From Zizania palustris (lineage: Eukaryota; Streptophyta; Magnoliopsida; Poales; Poaceae), in contig JAAALK010000079.1 of NCBI GenBank assembly GCA_019279435.1, positions 61,886,330 to 61,950,329 on the forward strand: a DNA stretch of 64,000 bases, read 5' to 3'. Both the position numbers and the translations under genes were made by a program. Within the stretch, counting starts at the first letter, position 1; every line of letters starts with the position of its first letter. Of the stretch, positions 22,843 to 35,026 are shown in pieces. Below the pieces are notes generated by a model, which saw only the letters and a list, made by a program, of their open reading frames with translations, did no database searches and had not been told where the DNA came from.

Positions 22843-25188
22843 GTTGGTTTGCTTTAGCCTTATCCAAACATACCATAAACCGCACGCCCCGAGGAAGGAT
22901 CGATGAGGTGCAGAAGCAGCATCACGTACGTACGGGGGCACGGCTTAATACAACGGTGGCGATATAATCGGGCGCCGTGATGATCTCCGACGAGCTACCA
23001 CGTACGGCCACACTGGTTAATTTGATCCCATGCATGCATCCACAGGCGCCACGCCCGTGAGTTTGTACTACTTGGAGAGAGAGAAGAGCTAGCTCCGGAC
23101 GTGCTGCTGAGTGATCTCTGGGAGATCGCGCATGGATCTATCGGCCTATTGCCCTCTATGTATGTTGTCGCGTCGATCTGAATTGAGCACAATCAGCTAG
23201 CAACATGCATGGCCTAGAGTGCAGAAATTTGGAACAGAAAGAACTGAAGAAACAGAAGCTCTGCACATAGGCATATATATCAACCTGGATATATACGATA
23301 TATAGGTATCCTAGTCGCATCACTGAACGGTACTGATCGATATATATATATTACAATCATACACCGTAGCGGTGTTGAAAATTGTGTATATGATTAGTTC
23401 CATATTGCTTGTTTAGTGGCATGGAGACTCACTTATAAGGTGGAGTTATCTTTATTTATTAAATAGAGAAAATTCATGAGGACTTAGCTAAATCCACATG
23501 TACGCGCGCATGTATTCGCGTATTTTTCGCGTGAGATACCGTGTGACTTGAGATACAACGTCTGTGATAGCAGAATAACACCAAGTCAATTCGAAATTTT
23601 TGGACTTTCATATATACATTATATGTACTAAATGCATTGTTTTAATGTGATTAAAACTAAAATTGAATAACCATCAAATACCAGAATAAATATTTCAGTT
23701 ACTACTCGTTTTGAATACGAGATTTAAAACTTCCGTTACTAGTATTTGTGGCCAAATTTATGTGATATGAATTTGACAGTTACTAGTAATAGTTCACAAT
23801 TTATTCTGACATTGCTATGGTTGTTTATAAAAGGGTGGAGACGTCCAATCTAAAGACAACTTTTTGATCCCATTATTTCCTTCTTATCTCTGCTCCACTG
23901 CCTTGAGTCTGTTGCGCTGCTTAGACTTCATGAACTTTCTTTCCGGCGTGCATCAGATTGGAAGAATAGCGGGATCTCCGAACCATTGCCGTAGAGAACA
24001 CCTGCACGGGGCGGCAATCAGTTTTCTGAGCAGTGCTTGTACGCGACCATTCTTTTGAACCTTGACGTGACTACTTCCTCTACGTGTTGTCTTCCACTAT
24101 TTCGTTGATCAAGTAAATAGTTCATATGTTTATTGACGGTATGTGTTTCTTGAAGTACGTCAAATGCTGTTAGTATTTGTTTATATATCATTGTTCCCTC
24201 AAAATAAAAATTGGAATTAAAATATTACAAATATTTCAAACAAGCGGAATGTTTCATCTCGCAGGTTGCGTACATACGTACACGTGTACTATACGACCGC
24301 CAGAACTGTTACACCTGAATAATTACACTACACTGAGTACTGAATTAATACAGCAACACACCACCACTTGTCCAGTTGGAGAAGTCACGTAGTAACATAT
24401 ATCCATGCTGCACGCGCAACTCATGCATGATCGATCGATCGCGAGGCTGGCATGGATCCGTTGAGTGCGTGCATGCCGCCGGCCGGTACGGTGCATGTGT
24501 GTCGCTAGCTGATCGATCACGCCCACTTGGCCATGACGGACATGCAGCCGGCGCCGAGGAGGACGGCGAGGGACGGAGGAAGACGAGCAGCTTCCCGGCC
24601 TGCAGCTTGGGCCCCATGAAGTCGGCGGCGAGGAGCCCCATGGGCTGCAGGCCGAGTGGCCGACGACGATCATTTGATTCTTAGTTTGTATGAATTTTTA
24701 GCCTCGGCCTGCTACATGCACTCTGCCCAATTAGCCCATTAGCAGGAAGGCACGTCCGCGCCGCGGCCCCAACCTGGCCATCTCGGCATCTCGCCGCATG
24801 GCGCACGCCCGGGGGCCGCACAGCCAGCACCCATCTCCTCAACGGGCGACTTTCCTCTCTACCCAGCTCCCCCACCTCGCACGGTTTCCTGGCTCGCCGC
24901 CGAGCGGTGCCGGGATGCCGCGCCCGCGGGCGCTGGGTTGGTCGTCGCACATCGGCCGAACCTCCAGGTTCAGTCTTTTTTTTTTTACAATTTTACCGGC
25001 TCCATGTTCATTAGTCCAAGACAACATTCGATTAATGTATAGCCATTAGGACTATATTGCTTCCTTTTGATTTGATTCATTTTTTTATAAAAGTAATACA
25101 ATGCAAGATGAAGAGGAACTGGACATTGCATCCTTTTAGGGTTTGTTGAACAAAATGGGGTGCTCTGAATTTGTGCTTATATTGCAGC
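22843..25188. other. Intergenic DNA, no intact gene seen
   Basis: AT-rich to 24400, then a GC-rich stretch (24440-24970). On the minus strand 24680-24510 reads like the C-terminal end of a membrane protein (GLLAADFMGPKLQAGKLLVF, then a frame shift and GAGCMSVMAKWA with a stop). I do not recognise it and treat it as a possible captured gene fragment. The GC-rich part at 24740-24960 has no conserved frame. Confidence 0.4.
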
Positions 25189-25248
25189 GTGCATCCTATG
25201 ATCTACCATATTGATTTCAAAACAGAGACCACAAAGTTAATAACATAA

Positions 25249-25690
25249 AGGGATTCCTTCAAGTTGAAGTATCCAGCGGGATTTAGGCAGAACCAGAAGT
25301 ATCTGGAAGAGGTTGTCAGGTGGCAGAAGATGCATGGCATTTCCTTCACCTTATCTGAATGCTAGGCAGGTGGAGCCTGCAACACCACAGGCTCGGAAGC
25401 GAGATGTTGCTCTTCTGTATGAGCTTTTGTGCCTGACAATGGAGAGAATACTGACATCTGATAAGCTAGATGTCTTCCATAATGAGTACATGCTGCCATG
25501 TAAGCTACTTCTCTGTTCAGTAAAAAATCATGGGATATTCTACATCACTAATAAGGTAGCAAGAAGCATTGTCTTCCTCAAGGAGGCCTATGACAACAGT
25601 AACCTTATTGAGAAGTGTTCTCTGTTGAAATTCCATGATCGATTTGCATCTCTAATCCGCCAGACATGCTCTGATACTCCCTCAGGTTAG
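25249..25690 (+). pseudogene. PORR-domain (WTF1/WTF9-like organelle splicing factor) fragment
   Basis: Two frames together read like the C-terminal half of a plant PORR protein: FKLKYPAGFRQNQKYLEEVV then, after a frame change near 25330-25336, AFPSPYLNARQVEPATPQAR and an ELLCLTMERILTSDKLD region, FHNEYMLPCKLLLCSVKNHG, VFLKEAYDNSNLIEKC and a stop at 25688-25690. The frame change looks like a 4-base duplication (ATGCATG where ATG is expected). A stop (25246-25248) precedes the first part and the N-terminal half is missing. Intact family members bind organelle group II introns. No promoter seen. Confidence 0.75.
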
Positions 25691-26072
25691 CTCAAACATG
25701 AGCTCATTTGCATAGAATAAAGTATGAACCATGCAAGCCCTATCTTAGCAGATAAGATGTATTAGAGGTTGTAGGTTCAGTTCCTATCATTGTTGGATTT
25801 TTCTGGATAGTATTATCTTTAGCTTATATTCCAAAAAAGTGATAGTATTAGCCTCTTATACGTTAATACTGAGTTTTCTTCTCTTGGATGGTTGTATGCC
25901 ATTTTGAGCTTCTAAAGTTCTAATAAATAAATAAATATTGTCAGATACGAACTGATCTGAAAATGTATTGTACTGTTATTTGATTCTGCTTGCAGAAGGG
26001 TACTTGATGTTGTTCTTCAGAATATTAGAATGTGTCAAACCACTAGACTGCTTTTGATGGATTATATGCGCG

Positions 26073-26112
26073 CACCCACCCACCCACACACACACACACA
26101 CATACACACAAA
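26073..26112. repeat. (CA)n microsatellite
   Basis: A CCCA run turns into CACACA for about 40 bp. Confidence 0.9.
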
Positions 26113-29035
26113 CATTTTTAATGTCTCCGTGTAAACAGAATGGCCAAATCTTTGGTAGTGAAATATCACTGAGCTGAGGGCACCTATGGAATAAGTTGCA
26201 ATTTGGAAGCTACTATTTTTCAGTTTAGACCAGTCGTCTGACATTGCAATTATAATGCAATTTGATGTTGTCAGATTATTCCGTGGCTAATCTGTAATGC
26301 CAATGTTATTTGTGTAATTAGTAACCACTTCTTTGTGTCAGAATCGAGACATTATCCAGTTGTCAAGTAAAAAAATTATAATGGAACATTTTGACAGATT
26401 GGGAAAAGAGCTGAATAATGAGATCACCTGAAATCCTGTATGTTAACTAGTAGCTTGCTACTGAATAATAGCCGATGAAATTGGTGGACACACATTGCTG
26501 TTGATCTGAGACCATATTCTAAACATGGGAAGCTTTATTAATGTCTATTCCAATTCCTGCTACAGGCTAATAACAGGCACATATTTGGATCCCTTTCATG
26601 CCTCCACACTATGTTGATTATGTTTCTGATATTTGCACATGAAAGTGGCTGTCCACACAGAATGTCTTGGTGGGAGATGCATTAAGGATGTTTTCCATAG
26701 TTGCTTGCAACACAAAATCAAGCTGTTGATGGGGCCCATTGAAATAATCAGATGAACAAACGCTAAGTAAAGATCATCCGACAAAATTATGGGTGGCCTG
26801 GACACATTGAAGTGAAATGAGGCCAACTGGCTGCTGCTCAATTATAGCCCATGAAAGTGAGGAGAGGAGCAGCATACACGGGAGCAGTGATTGAGACCAG
26901 ATTCTGCAGATACTAAGAGAGCACCTATAAATGATAGTGGTCATAAGCCTTGTCAGATGCACTACAAGCCAGAATTGGATGGGTGCTAGTAGCTGTTAGT
27001 TTGGACAGGCACAGGCCTCTCCTCAAGTCATACAAATACAGTGGATGGAGACTAGAGGCCCTTTTCTGATCCTGTTTATTTTTCTGGTAAGCATTTATGC
27101 CTCCCTCTGTAGTAGCCTTTCCTTGTGATGTTACTTCCACGACTTATTGTGTGAACCTTGCTTTGGCCTCTCTTAATTTTTTTTGGCTCTATTATTGACC
27201 ACCAAGAGCACATGCATGCTTTTCTTTGCCCTCCAGCAGTCACATTCAGCCTGTAGTGAGTAGTGACCCATCTGGATTTCCAATTGATGTGTCTTTCCTG
27301 TACACCAGTCTTTGCCTCCCTGCCCCTGTCATTGAGTAGTAGCATTACCCGTTCCATAAACAACTTCTGTGTGTTGCTGGGCCCTGCCTTTTTAAGTGGC
27401 AACTTCCACAAAATCACGAGAGTTATCACTGCCTCAGAACCGCTTGGTTTTGCTGTCCCTTTCTCTGGACCCTGCCTTGACTTTGGGAAGCTGCCATTAT
27501 CTTTACTTGTCTTTCACTTTGATTATCATAGTTACCACTAGGTAGAGCTAAATCTATTCTTCTTATTATTATTCTAATTAGGTATGTTTACTTTATCTTG
27601 AAGCTTATAATGAGTGTCTGATGAACGTCTTCTTTCATTTATTCTTAGCTTTTTATAATGAGTGTGGTTTACCTTTCAACTCTTGGGGGTTTTCAAACTC
27701 TAGAGAAAGTTAGTAATGAGAAGGCCGCCCCGTGAATTGCATCGTTCAACGTCTCTTTGATGGTTGAACGTCACAATTAGGGTGGCCGGTCCAGACCACC
27801 CCCTGTTTGTGTCATCATCTGCCTGATGTAGTGATGTCTATCCATTAGAAGAAGAAAGCGCCTCATATGTGTTATGTAACTTTTTTTTTCTTTTTTCCCT
27901 TGCTTGAGTGAGCAAACTGGCATTTTGCAAGCAAAGAATCCTGATTTGAACATCACAGCCTGCCTGGCCATCAACATCCATGGTTCTGGACAAATATTTG
28001 GACTGTGTATCAGCATCATGTTTGAGTCTCATTTCTTCCTTCTCCTGCGTAGCCTCCAGCCGCAAGTCATTTTTATACTTGTCTCATCTGAAGAAAGTAA
28101 TGTGTGCATTGATATATCCGGTGCAGGGGGTCCATCTTGCCGTAGCTGAGTGGTTTAGTTGGTTCAGATTTCACAATCTTGGCATGTAATGAGGATGCCT
28201 GTCGCTCTGCATCCAGTTCCTTGTTCTTGTAGTGTTTCCGAGTCTTCCTGATCTTTCTTTCTCTGTCATGCATGTTGCCAGGTAAAGACTTATCAAAGTG
28301 AGATTATTCTATGACGAGAGAATAAAGGAGGGAGATTATTCCAGCTGAAAACTCAAGAAACGATTTTATTCCATGCCAATCAGAGTGAGTGAGCATCTGA
28401 TAAGGAGATGAATCATTCTATCTTTATCTCACCACCAAACCCACAAACCCAGTCGATCAATTTAGGTAATTTATTTGAGATAGGTTTTTTGGCTGGAATA
28501 AAACCCTCTTTTGCATGTTATTATCTGGCGCTGTGAAATTCTTGCACCTGATGATTTCACCTTAATACTCAAGAAGCATTGTACTTTTATCCAACCTAAT
28601 CAAAACGCAGGAAACGGCACCCCCATCTCTAGACCATGGAATGCAATCGAAGAGACAAGCAAAAGTCTTGTGAGATCTAGCATGTCCGGCGGCTGAATCC
28701 TCAAATCTGCAAGTTACTGAAACCCTACTGGCAATGACTGGTGCAGGCGTGCCGGCCAGCTGCGCCGTCGTCGTCGCCGGTGGCTTCTGATCTGAGTGAT
28801 CCTGCAGGTCATGCTAGCTCTCGTGTGCCGCTGGTGCTGGTAGTGGTAGATGGAAGCCACCTGCTGCTCTGCATCTTCCTGCCAACAAAATTTCCTCGGA
28901 GGTATTCGCCTTTGTTGCCATCCGTTTTGCTCCTTTCAGCATCAGTCCACCTCACATGCTTTTCTCCCCCCATTTGCTGCCATTTCTCATACACCTCATA
29001 AAACGAATCGTGTCCCTACGAATTTCGCCACCGCC
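26113..29035. other. Intergenic DNA, no gene supported
   Basis: Moderate-GC sequence without a conserved frame. On the minus strand two adjoining short frames (28273-28073 and 28065-27838) read like a charged coiled-coil (ERKIRKTRKHYKNKELDAER; LRLEATQEKEEMRLKHDADT) and may be remnants of a gene; I cannot name it. Confidence 0.35.
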
Positions 29036-29103
29036 TTTCTCTTCTCTTCTCTTCTCTTCTCTTCTCTTCTCTTCTCTTCTCTTCTCTTCTCTTCTCTTCT
29101 CTT
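29036..29103. repeat. (TCTCT)n pentanucleotide repeat
   Basis: About 13 uninterrupted copies of CTTCT. Long enough to be a length-polymorphic marker. Confidence 0.95.
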
Positions 29104-29376
29104 GTTAAAGAAAAAGAAATGGCTGCTAATGTTAGGTAGCTTGTTTCATTTCCCAGGTCCTTTTCTTCCATCCAGCCCCATCCTGCCGCAGCAATCATGG
29201 CGCACGGTGGTGGTGCACGACCAGCGGCCGGCCGGCCGGCGGTGTTGCTCCATAAAACCCAGAAAAAAACGACGCCTAGAGCCTACGCAAACATATGCGA
29301 ATAACATTCTTGCGCCCCCAAATGGTAGGCAAGGGGATTTTTCTATTAAAAAAATCTTATAGGAAATAATTACTAT

Positions 29377-30125
29377 AGTTTTTTTTGAAATGATACATTT
29401 TTAAACAAATTCAAAATTTTATACATGTTTTTAAAAATTGTAAAAATAATCTTCTGTCGGCCGATGAAATGTCGATCTAGGGTTTTAGGGCTTAGATTGA
29501 CACTCTCTATTGGCGTTTGAAATGTCGAGAGTGCGCTGGATTCGTCCGATAAACACCGATCAAATGATCTATTGTCTAACGCTCTGTCGGCGTTTCATCT
29601 GCCAACAGAGAGCTGAAGCCGCCCGATCAACCTAGATTGGTTGATAAAGTGTCGATCTAGGCTTAAATCCCTAGATCGGTACTTGAAATGCCGATATAAG
29701 GTTAGTTTTGTAATTTTTAAAAAATGCGTATCAGATTTAATTTTTTTTTAGAAAATGTATCATTTCAAAAAATATGATACACGCTTTTTAAAAATAGTAA
29801 AAATAATCTTCCGTCGACTGATGAAGTGTCGATCTCTATCGGCGTTTGAAACATAGACGGACTGTTGGATTCGCTCGATCAACACTCATCAAGCGATCTG
29901 TTGGTTGATGAAACGTTGATATAGCGCTCTATCGGCGTTTCATTTACTGACAGAGAGCTGAAACTGCCCGATCAACTTAGATTGGCCGAAAAAGTGTCGA
30001 TCTATGACCTAAATGCCTAGATCGATACTTAAAATACCGACAGAAGGTTAGTCTTGTAATTTTTGAAAAATGTATATCAGATGTAAATTTTGTTTTAGAA
30101 AAATGTATCATTTCAAAAAAAAACT
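29377..30125. mobile_element. Inverted-terminal element with an internal tandem duplication
   Basis: Ends AGTTTTTTTTGAAATGATAC and its complement frame a 749-bp block. Inside are two copies of a unit offset by 357 bp, each with GTAAAAATAATCTTC(T/C)GTCG, a TCGGCGTTTCAT motif, GACAGAGAGCTGAA and CTAGATCG. At the junction between units the terminal motif recurs in the 3' sense (AATGTATCATTTCAAAAAA). No coding capacity. No named family recognised. Confidence 0.65.
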
Positions 30126-30680
30126 AGAGTGGATGATCCTTGGGTGCAGCCTCCATGATCATCCTGTCAGATTTAAGGGGCTTCAAATTGGGTCATGAGA
30201 TGTACGTGCATTAACATGGAAGCTACCTACAAAGTCATAGCAGGTTAACACTTAACAATTCTATCTAAAGAACGCATACGTACAAAACTATCTCCTGTAT
30301 TTCCGCACTTTTATGGCAGGGTCGATGCACCGAGAGTGCTGACGCGTGTGTCCTCAAGTTCAACAAGGACACCTCGCCGGGCCGGCCGGCCGGCGGTGGT
30401 TGTGTAGTTGGGGGGTTATTTGAGACGGCAACCATCGTCGTCTCACGCCAACGGCGTGCGTGCGTGCGTGCGTGGGCCGGTGCACCGTACGTGTGCGCGC
30501 GTGGCCGACGAGCTGAGAGAAATGGGGAGCTAATATATTCCTATGTACAAGCAACAAGTTCATGGTCGAGCTGCAGGGACCAGGCACTTGTCATCGTCTT
30601 CTACTTTTTCTGCAAGGATATGCTCCCTCCGATGTTTCATTTTAGAATATATATATATATATATGTATGTATGTATGTAT

Positions 30681-30763
30681 TTTTCTTATATTTTTTCGTT
30701 ATTTGTTATTGTCAAATAAATATTTTCTTATATTTTTCGTTATCTGTTATTATCAAATAAATA
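30681..30763. repeat. 41-bp tandem duplication next to AT/GTAT microsatellites
   Basis: TTTTCTTATATTTTTTCGTT and the rest of the unit occur twice with few changes. An (AT)n and (GTAT)n run precedes it, with a Stowaway-like CTCCCTCCGATG scrap at about 30622. Confidence 0.75.
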
Positions 30764-30899
30764 TATCTCTCACACAAATAAATGACTCATGTTTTTTAAA
30801 GTAGAACAAATAAGATACAATTAAGTTATTTATAAGCGTTATCTTAAGTCTTATGCACAAATTCAAAATTATATATATATATATTAGCATTTATTGAGG

Positions 30900-31147
30900 G
30901 GGAAAATATCCTGTGCACATCGGTTAGCCGTGCACATGGTGCACATGTGAGATCTCCACCTTCAATCTGTAATCCAACGGACAACAGCTCCACCAGATCA
31001 TTTTGCAGAAAACACCTCCCACCTCACCCATTCTGTTATTTTACGATAACCCCCAGCTACTGTTGTCCATTGGATTACAGATTGAAGGTGGAGATCTCAC
31101 ATGTGCACCATGTGTACGGCCAGCCGATGTGCACAGGATACTTCCCC
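30900..31147. mobile_element. Mutator-like MITE with perfect 9-bp duplication
   Basis: A 248-bp element, ends GGGAAAATATCCTGTGCACA and its near complement. The long arms include ATGTGAGATCTCCACCTTCA and its complement. The flanking 9-bp duplication TTATTGAGG (30891-30899 and 31148-31156) is perfect. Confidence 0.88.
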
Positions 31148-31216
31148 TTATTGAGGATATATATATCAGTGGCTAGTGTGTGAGCCCAGAAAATTCTAAA
31201 ATTTGTGTAAGACTGA

Positions 31217-31426
31217 GGGCTTGTTTGAAACACTTGTGACTCCAAGATTTTTTGGAGTATGTACGATTTAGCCCTAAGAAATCTCAGATCTAGAGATTAA
31301 GGGTATTTACTTGAATAATTTAGTTTTTATTTTATAATAAAAATAAAATTTTAAATTATTTTATTATATTATACAAACATCAGATTCAACTTAAATCTTG
31401 AAATTGGAGCCGTACCAAACAAGCCC
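31217..31426. mobile_element. Tourist-like MITE
   Basis: A 210-bp block with ends GGGCTTGTTTG and CAAACAAGCCC and partial inner complementarity (ACTCC/GGAG). Flanks TGA/TAA suggest a decayed 3-bp duplication. Confidence 0.6.
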
Positions 31427-33780
31427 TAACTAAATCATTACAAACCTTAGTTTTACTCAGGAATGAAGCTCGCTATTTTGGCCTTTTTTTTCAAAGTATG
31501 AATGGATATGCGTGCCGTCTCATTGGAACCGAACGGTCGATATATGTGAGGATACTTGTCAAACTCCTGGTATTTCAATTGTTTGATTGTGTGGATATGA
31601 TAACTATTTTTAGAGATGTAAATAAACGCAAATTTAGTTATCGTTCTTGTCATAATTTTTAATAAAGATGTAATTAATTGAGATCTTATTTTATATATTT
31701 AATTACAATGTATGCAACATTGTAATTGGATCACGTATACGTATTAAATAAATTGTTTGAGAGAAAACTATTTTAAAAGAAGAATTTTATGGTGCCCCTA
31801 AATTTTATGGATCATCCAATTTATACGATCCAATAATTTAAATTTGATACTGGTGATCTATTATCTATTAGAGATAATAGGTCATATAATATTTTTTTTA
31901 AATGTGCATGCCCGCATACCTATAATAATTAATTATTTTCTTTGTATGTTACTGGATTAATTATTGCATGTAGTAGAAAAAAATAATCAACAAGCTTCCC
32001 AGCGACACGCATGCAGATTATTTTCTATAATCAAGTAGGTTAGTCTATTTTATTTTTTAATTAATTATTTTAAACATACTTAATCAATGATCCGTATTCA
32101 TTTTAACTATTACCTCCCTACGACCCTTCTAAAATTAGTAACAAGATTTAGCGTACCATAAAATATTAAATTTGGTCCTAAATTACCACAGTAGACCCCA
32201 CACGCTAGTTATTTCTAAATACTAATAAAAGGTAGCACCGTTTTTACCACTTTTTTAATGTTAACGTTAAAACCTAGAAACAGCTATATAATACTAAATA
32301 AATACATGTAATGAACATTTGTGTAATTCCCTCGTCGGTGAAGGCAACAAAAAACAATAGCCGTCAAATCTCGTCGGCTAATGGCGGGACAGGGCAGCCC
32401 CAATGACTTGACCAGAAACAGCAGCCGGGTGGCGGGTGCATGCATGCGCGTGTGGACCAAACCGACGAACGTACGACCTCCACACACAGTGCCTGCCTGA
32501 TTCATTCTGTTGGAGGTCACTCCATATTATATTATAATTATTTTATACCTTGCTGCTTGCTTCCCATTTCCCCTGATGTAAACAAGTCTTATTTCTTTTA
32601 ATCTCATCACTAGTTTATCACTTTTATCTTAAAGATAAGATAAGGGCTATGTTTCCGCGCTAATACTCCAAATTAATGTGAACCATTGATTATAATTATA
32701 ATTATAATTATAATTATAATTAAATGAAAATGGTGGGTACAAGTAAGAAGAGGACGGTGAATAGGAGGAGGAAGTGAAGCTGGTGGTAGTGATGTCCTTT
32801 CTGGTTTAGTGTTCTCATCTAGTCAGATTTTGGTGGTGTGCTGGTACTTGAGGTTTTTGTGTTGACCGTGTCTACAACATCGTCTGTGTTACCCGTGTAT
32901 GTATTTGATAAAAACCGTGCCAGGAGAAGTTGCTATTAGCGGTTGGTCCGGTCCTATATTCTGTAAAGTCGGTATCCCCACAAAACGTTTCGTTTTCTGC
33001 TTTGAAATAATTGGAAAATTCCTAAAAAAGTGTCACTAGAATTATATCAGTTAAAAAATAATTATAAAAATAAAAGGTGACCTATTACCCCCGGTAATAA
33101 GTCACCATACCATTAGATCAAAATAGATGAACGGTACACAATATTTCTGATTCGTCCTAAAATTTGCCAAAAATAAATTCTTTAGTTGTTGTTGTTATGC
33201 AACCTTAGCCCTAGCTTTGAACACATTGTTTGCCCAAGGATGAGAGGCATCCAATCTAGCAAGGAAAAGGGGGAGAACATGATGGGAGGAAGTAAAGGGG
33301 ATGAGTTAGATTCTCACCAACATATGGGGGCGAGAATGGGATGGGATTGAGCAGTCACTGCACGCATCATTTGTGTCAAAAGGGCTCATCCAACTCACAA
33401 GAATATGTCTAGTTTTATGCCAATCTGCGTGGTTCTTTCCACTAGCTTATAAGGTGCGGGAATCAGGCGATCTCTGTAAAAACCACTTTGCAAATTAAAA
33501 CGTGTTGGATTTACCTAATTAAACAGGTGACGTGACGACGACAGTGCGTACGTAGGCCGGGCTTCTCGTTGACAAGCTTCTTTAGCTTATAACCTCTCCT
33601 TTTTTCCCCCTTCACTAAATGTCTCTTGATATCGTTTAACTTTCTTGCATCATGTCGTCCATTAGGCTATTATGATGGGGTACTTTAATTAATTTAGTAG
33701 GCAATAATAGAGTCGTCGAATTCAGCAATTTTAAAGGGAATGATGGAACCCTATCACACACTCTGATCGATCAGCCGTAG
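31427..33780. other. AT-rich intergenic DNA, no gene seen
   Basis: No conserved frame. An (ATTATA)n-like run lies at 32689-32722. A CpG-containing scrap at 32320-32500 has no coding signal. Confidence 0.5.
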
Positions 33781-33801
33781 GCATATATATATATATATAT
33801 A

Positions 33802-33943
33802 CAAATGATATTCTACACTACGGGTGTAGAATGCTATTCTACACCGACGTGGAATGGAGGGGGTTGGGATTGGGTGGAGTGTGGGAGCACGAGATGATCG
33901 GTGTAGAATAGCATTTACACCCATAGTGTAGAATAGCGTTCCC

Positions 33944-33944
<1 letters not shown>
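33802..33944. mobile_element. MITE embedded in a TA microsatellite
   Basis: Both sides are (TA)n. The arms are about 45 bp and inverted, each with two TATTCTACAC motifs (TATTCTACACTACGGGTGTA ... TACACCCATAGTGTAGAATA). The centre is GC-rich (GGAATGGAGGGGGTTGGGAT). Element-in-TA placement resembles the rice Micron group. A truncated relative sits at 48877-48981. Confidence 0.8.
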
Positions 33945-33994
<50 letters not shown>

Positions 33995-34596
33995 AACATT
34001 ATATTCCTTTTTTTTCTACAACACTTGTATCCCTTTCACCACTCTGTTCAACATCGCAATTCTCTGCCATATCATCGACGAGGAAAGTAGAAACGATATA
34101 TTGTTCCATTATATTAGCACCATTTAATGGAAGCAAGACTTTTTGCTTGCATCTTTGTGTGGTCCTACGTACCTACATATATAGATGGATGTTCTCGTGT
34201 GATCGTACGGTCTTCACGTATATAAAAATACATAATTTGCGTCGTATCTCTTTAAGCATGAGTTGTTGTTGTTTGTTTTAACTTTTTCAGGTTCCTTCAT
34301 AGTCACGAGGCATTAAGAAATAAAGGAGGGGGTAGATCAGATTAGCTAGTGTTGGGAGCAATGCTGGTTACTAGCTAGCATGCAGCAGGGCAGGCCACCA
34401 TGCATCCTATCTCAGCCAAGAAAAGGTGGACATGATCTTGCTCACAAATTAGAAAAAAAGCAGCTGCTGCATTTGGCACATTGCTTTGTGCTATAAAATC
34501 ATGCATGGGACAATCTTTTGGGTTTAGTAGACCCCATGCATATGAATGCTTGGTAGATCGATCCAAAAGGCTAATCATAGCATATATATATATATA

Positions 34597-34742
34597 AATG
34601 CTATTCTACACCACGGTTGTAGAATAAATATTTTACTGGTGAGAAATCTACTATCGAGAAAAAAGTAGTACTCAATTGTTATTTTACTGAGAAAATCTAC
34701 TACCCAAAGTAGTCGGTGTAGTGGTATAGAATAGCGCTCACG
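34597..34742. mobile_element. TA-embedded MITE, second member
   Basis: Starts AATGCTATTCTACACCACGG and ends TATAGAATAGCGCTCACG with (TA)n on both sides. The interior differs from 33802 and has inverted TAGTACT/GTAGT motifs. Confidence 0.7.
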
Positions 34743-34767
34743 TATGTATATATATACATATACATAC

Positions 34768-34869
34768 AAATGCTATCCTACACCACTGAGAAATCTAGTA
34801 CTGAGAAAAAATAGTACTCAATTGTAATTCCACTGAGAAAATCTACTACTGAAAGTAGTACCCCGTGGT
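34768..34869. mobile_element. TA-embedded MITE, third member
   Basis: Starts AAATGCTATCCTACACCACT. Its interior is closely related to 34597 (TAGTACTCAATTGT, GAGAAAATCTACTAC). It ends at a (TA)n run. Shorter and partly degraded. Confidence 0.6.
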
Positions 34870-34988
34870 ATATTTATATATATATATATATCGATCCAAA
34901 AGGCTAATCATAGCATATATATATACATACATATATATATATAAATAGTTATTCTATACACGCGATATGATGTAGAATGATGCTCCTG

Positions 34989-35026
<38 letters not shown>

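Larger units (their letters stand above)
34558..34927. repeat. Direct repeat of 37 bp, 333 bp apart
   Basis: TCGATCCAAAAGGCTAATCA plus TAGCATATATATATATA occurs at 34558 and again at 34891. The two copies bracket the MITEs at 34597 and 34768, so the second copy looks like a local duplication tied to those insertions. Confidence 0.75.

Noticed and set aside
23864..24058. 64-codon plus-strand frame with HQIGRIAGSPNHCRREHL
   Set aside because: No recognised family, no splice context, AT-rich surroundings; could be a transposon scrap but not supportable.
25688..25790. Possible SINE/tRNA-derived promoter with GGTTCAGTTCC
   Set aside because: Only a weak B-box match; no convincing A box, no poly(A) or T tail, no target duplication.
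27076..27429. 117-codon minus-strand frame
   Set aside because: Biased composition, no domain or motif recognised, no promoter or splice context.
28139..28180. tRNA-like A box (TAGCTGAGTGG) followed by GGTTCAGATTTC
   Set aside because: The spacing is too short for a tRNA and no cloverleaf can be folded; the stretch is better explained by chance or by the coding-like remnant on the other strand.
33754..33999. Frames with YIYIYIYI runs
   Set aside because: Translation of the TA microsatellite.
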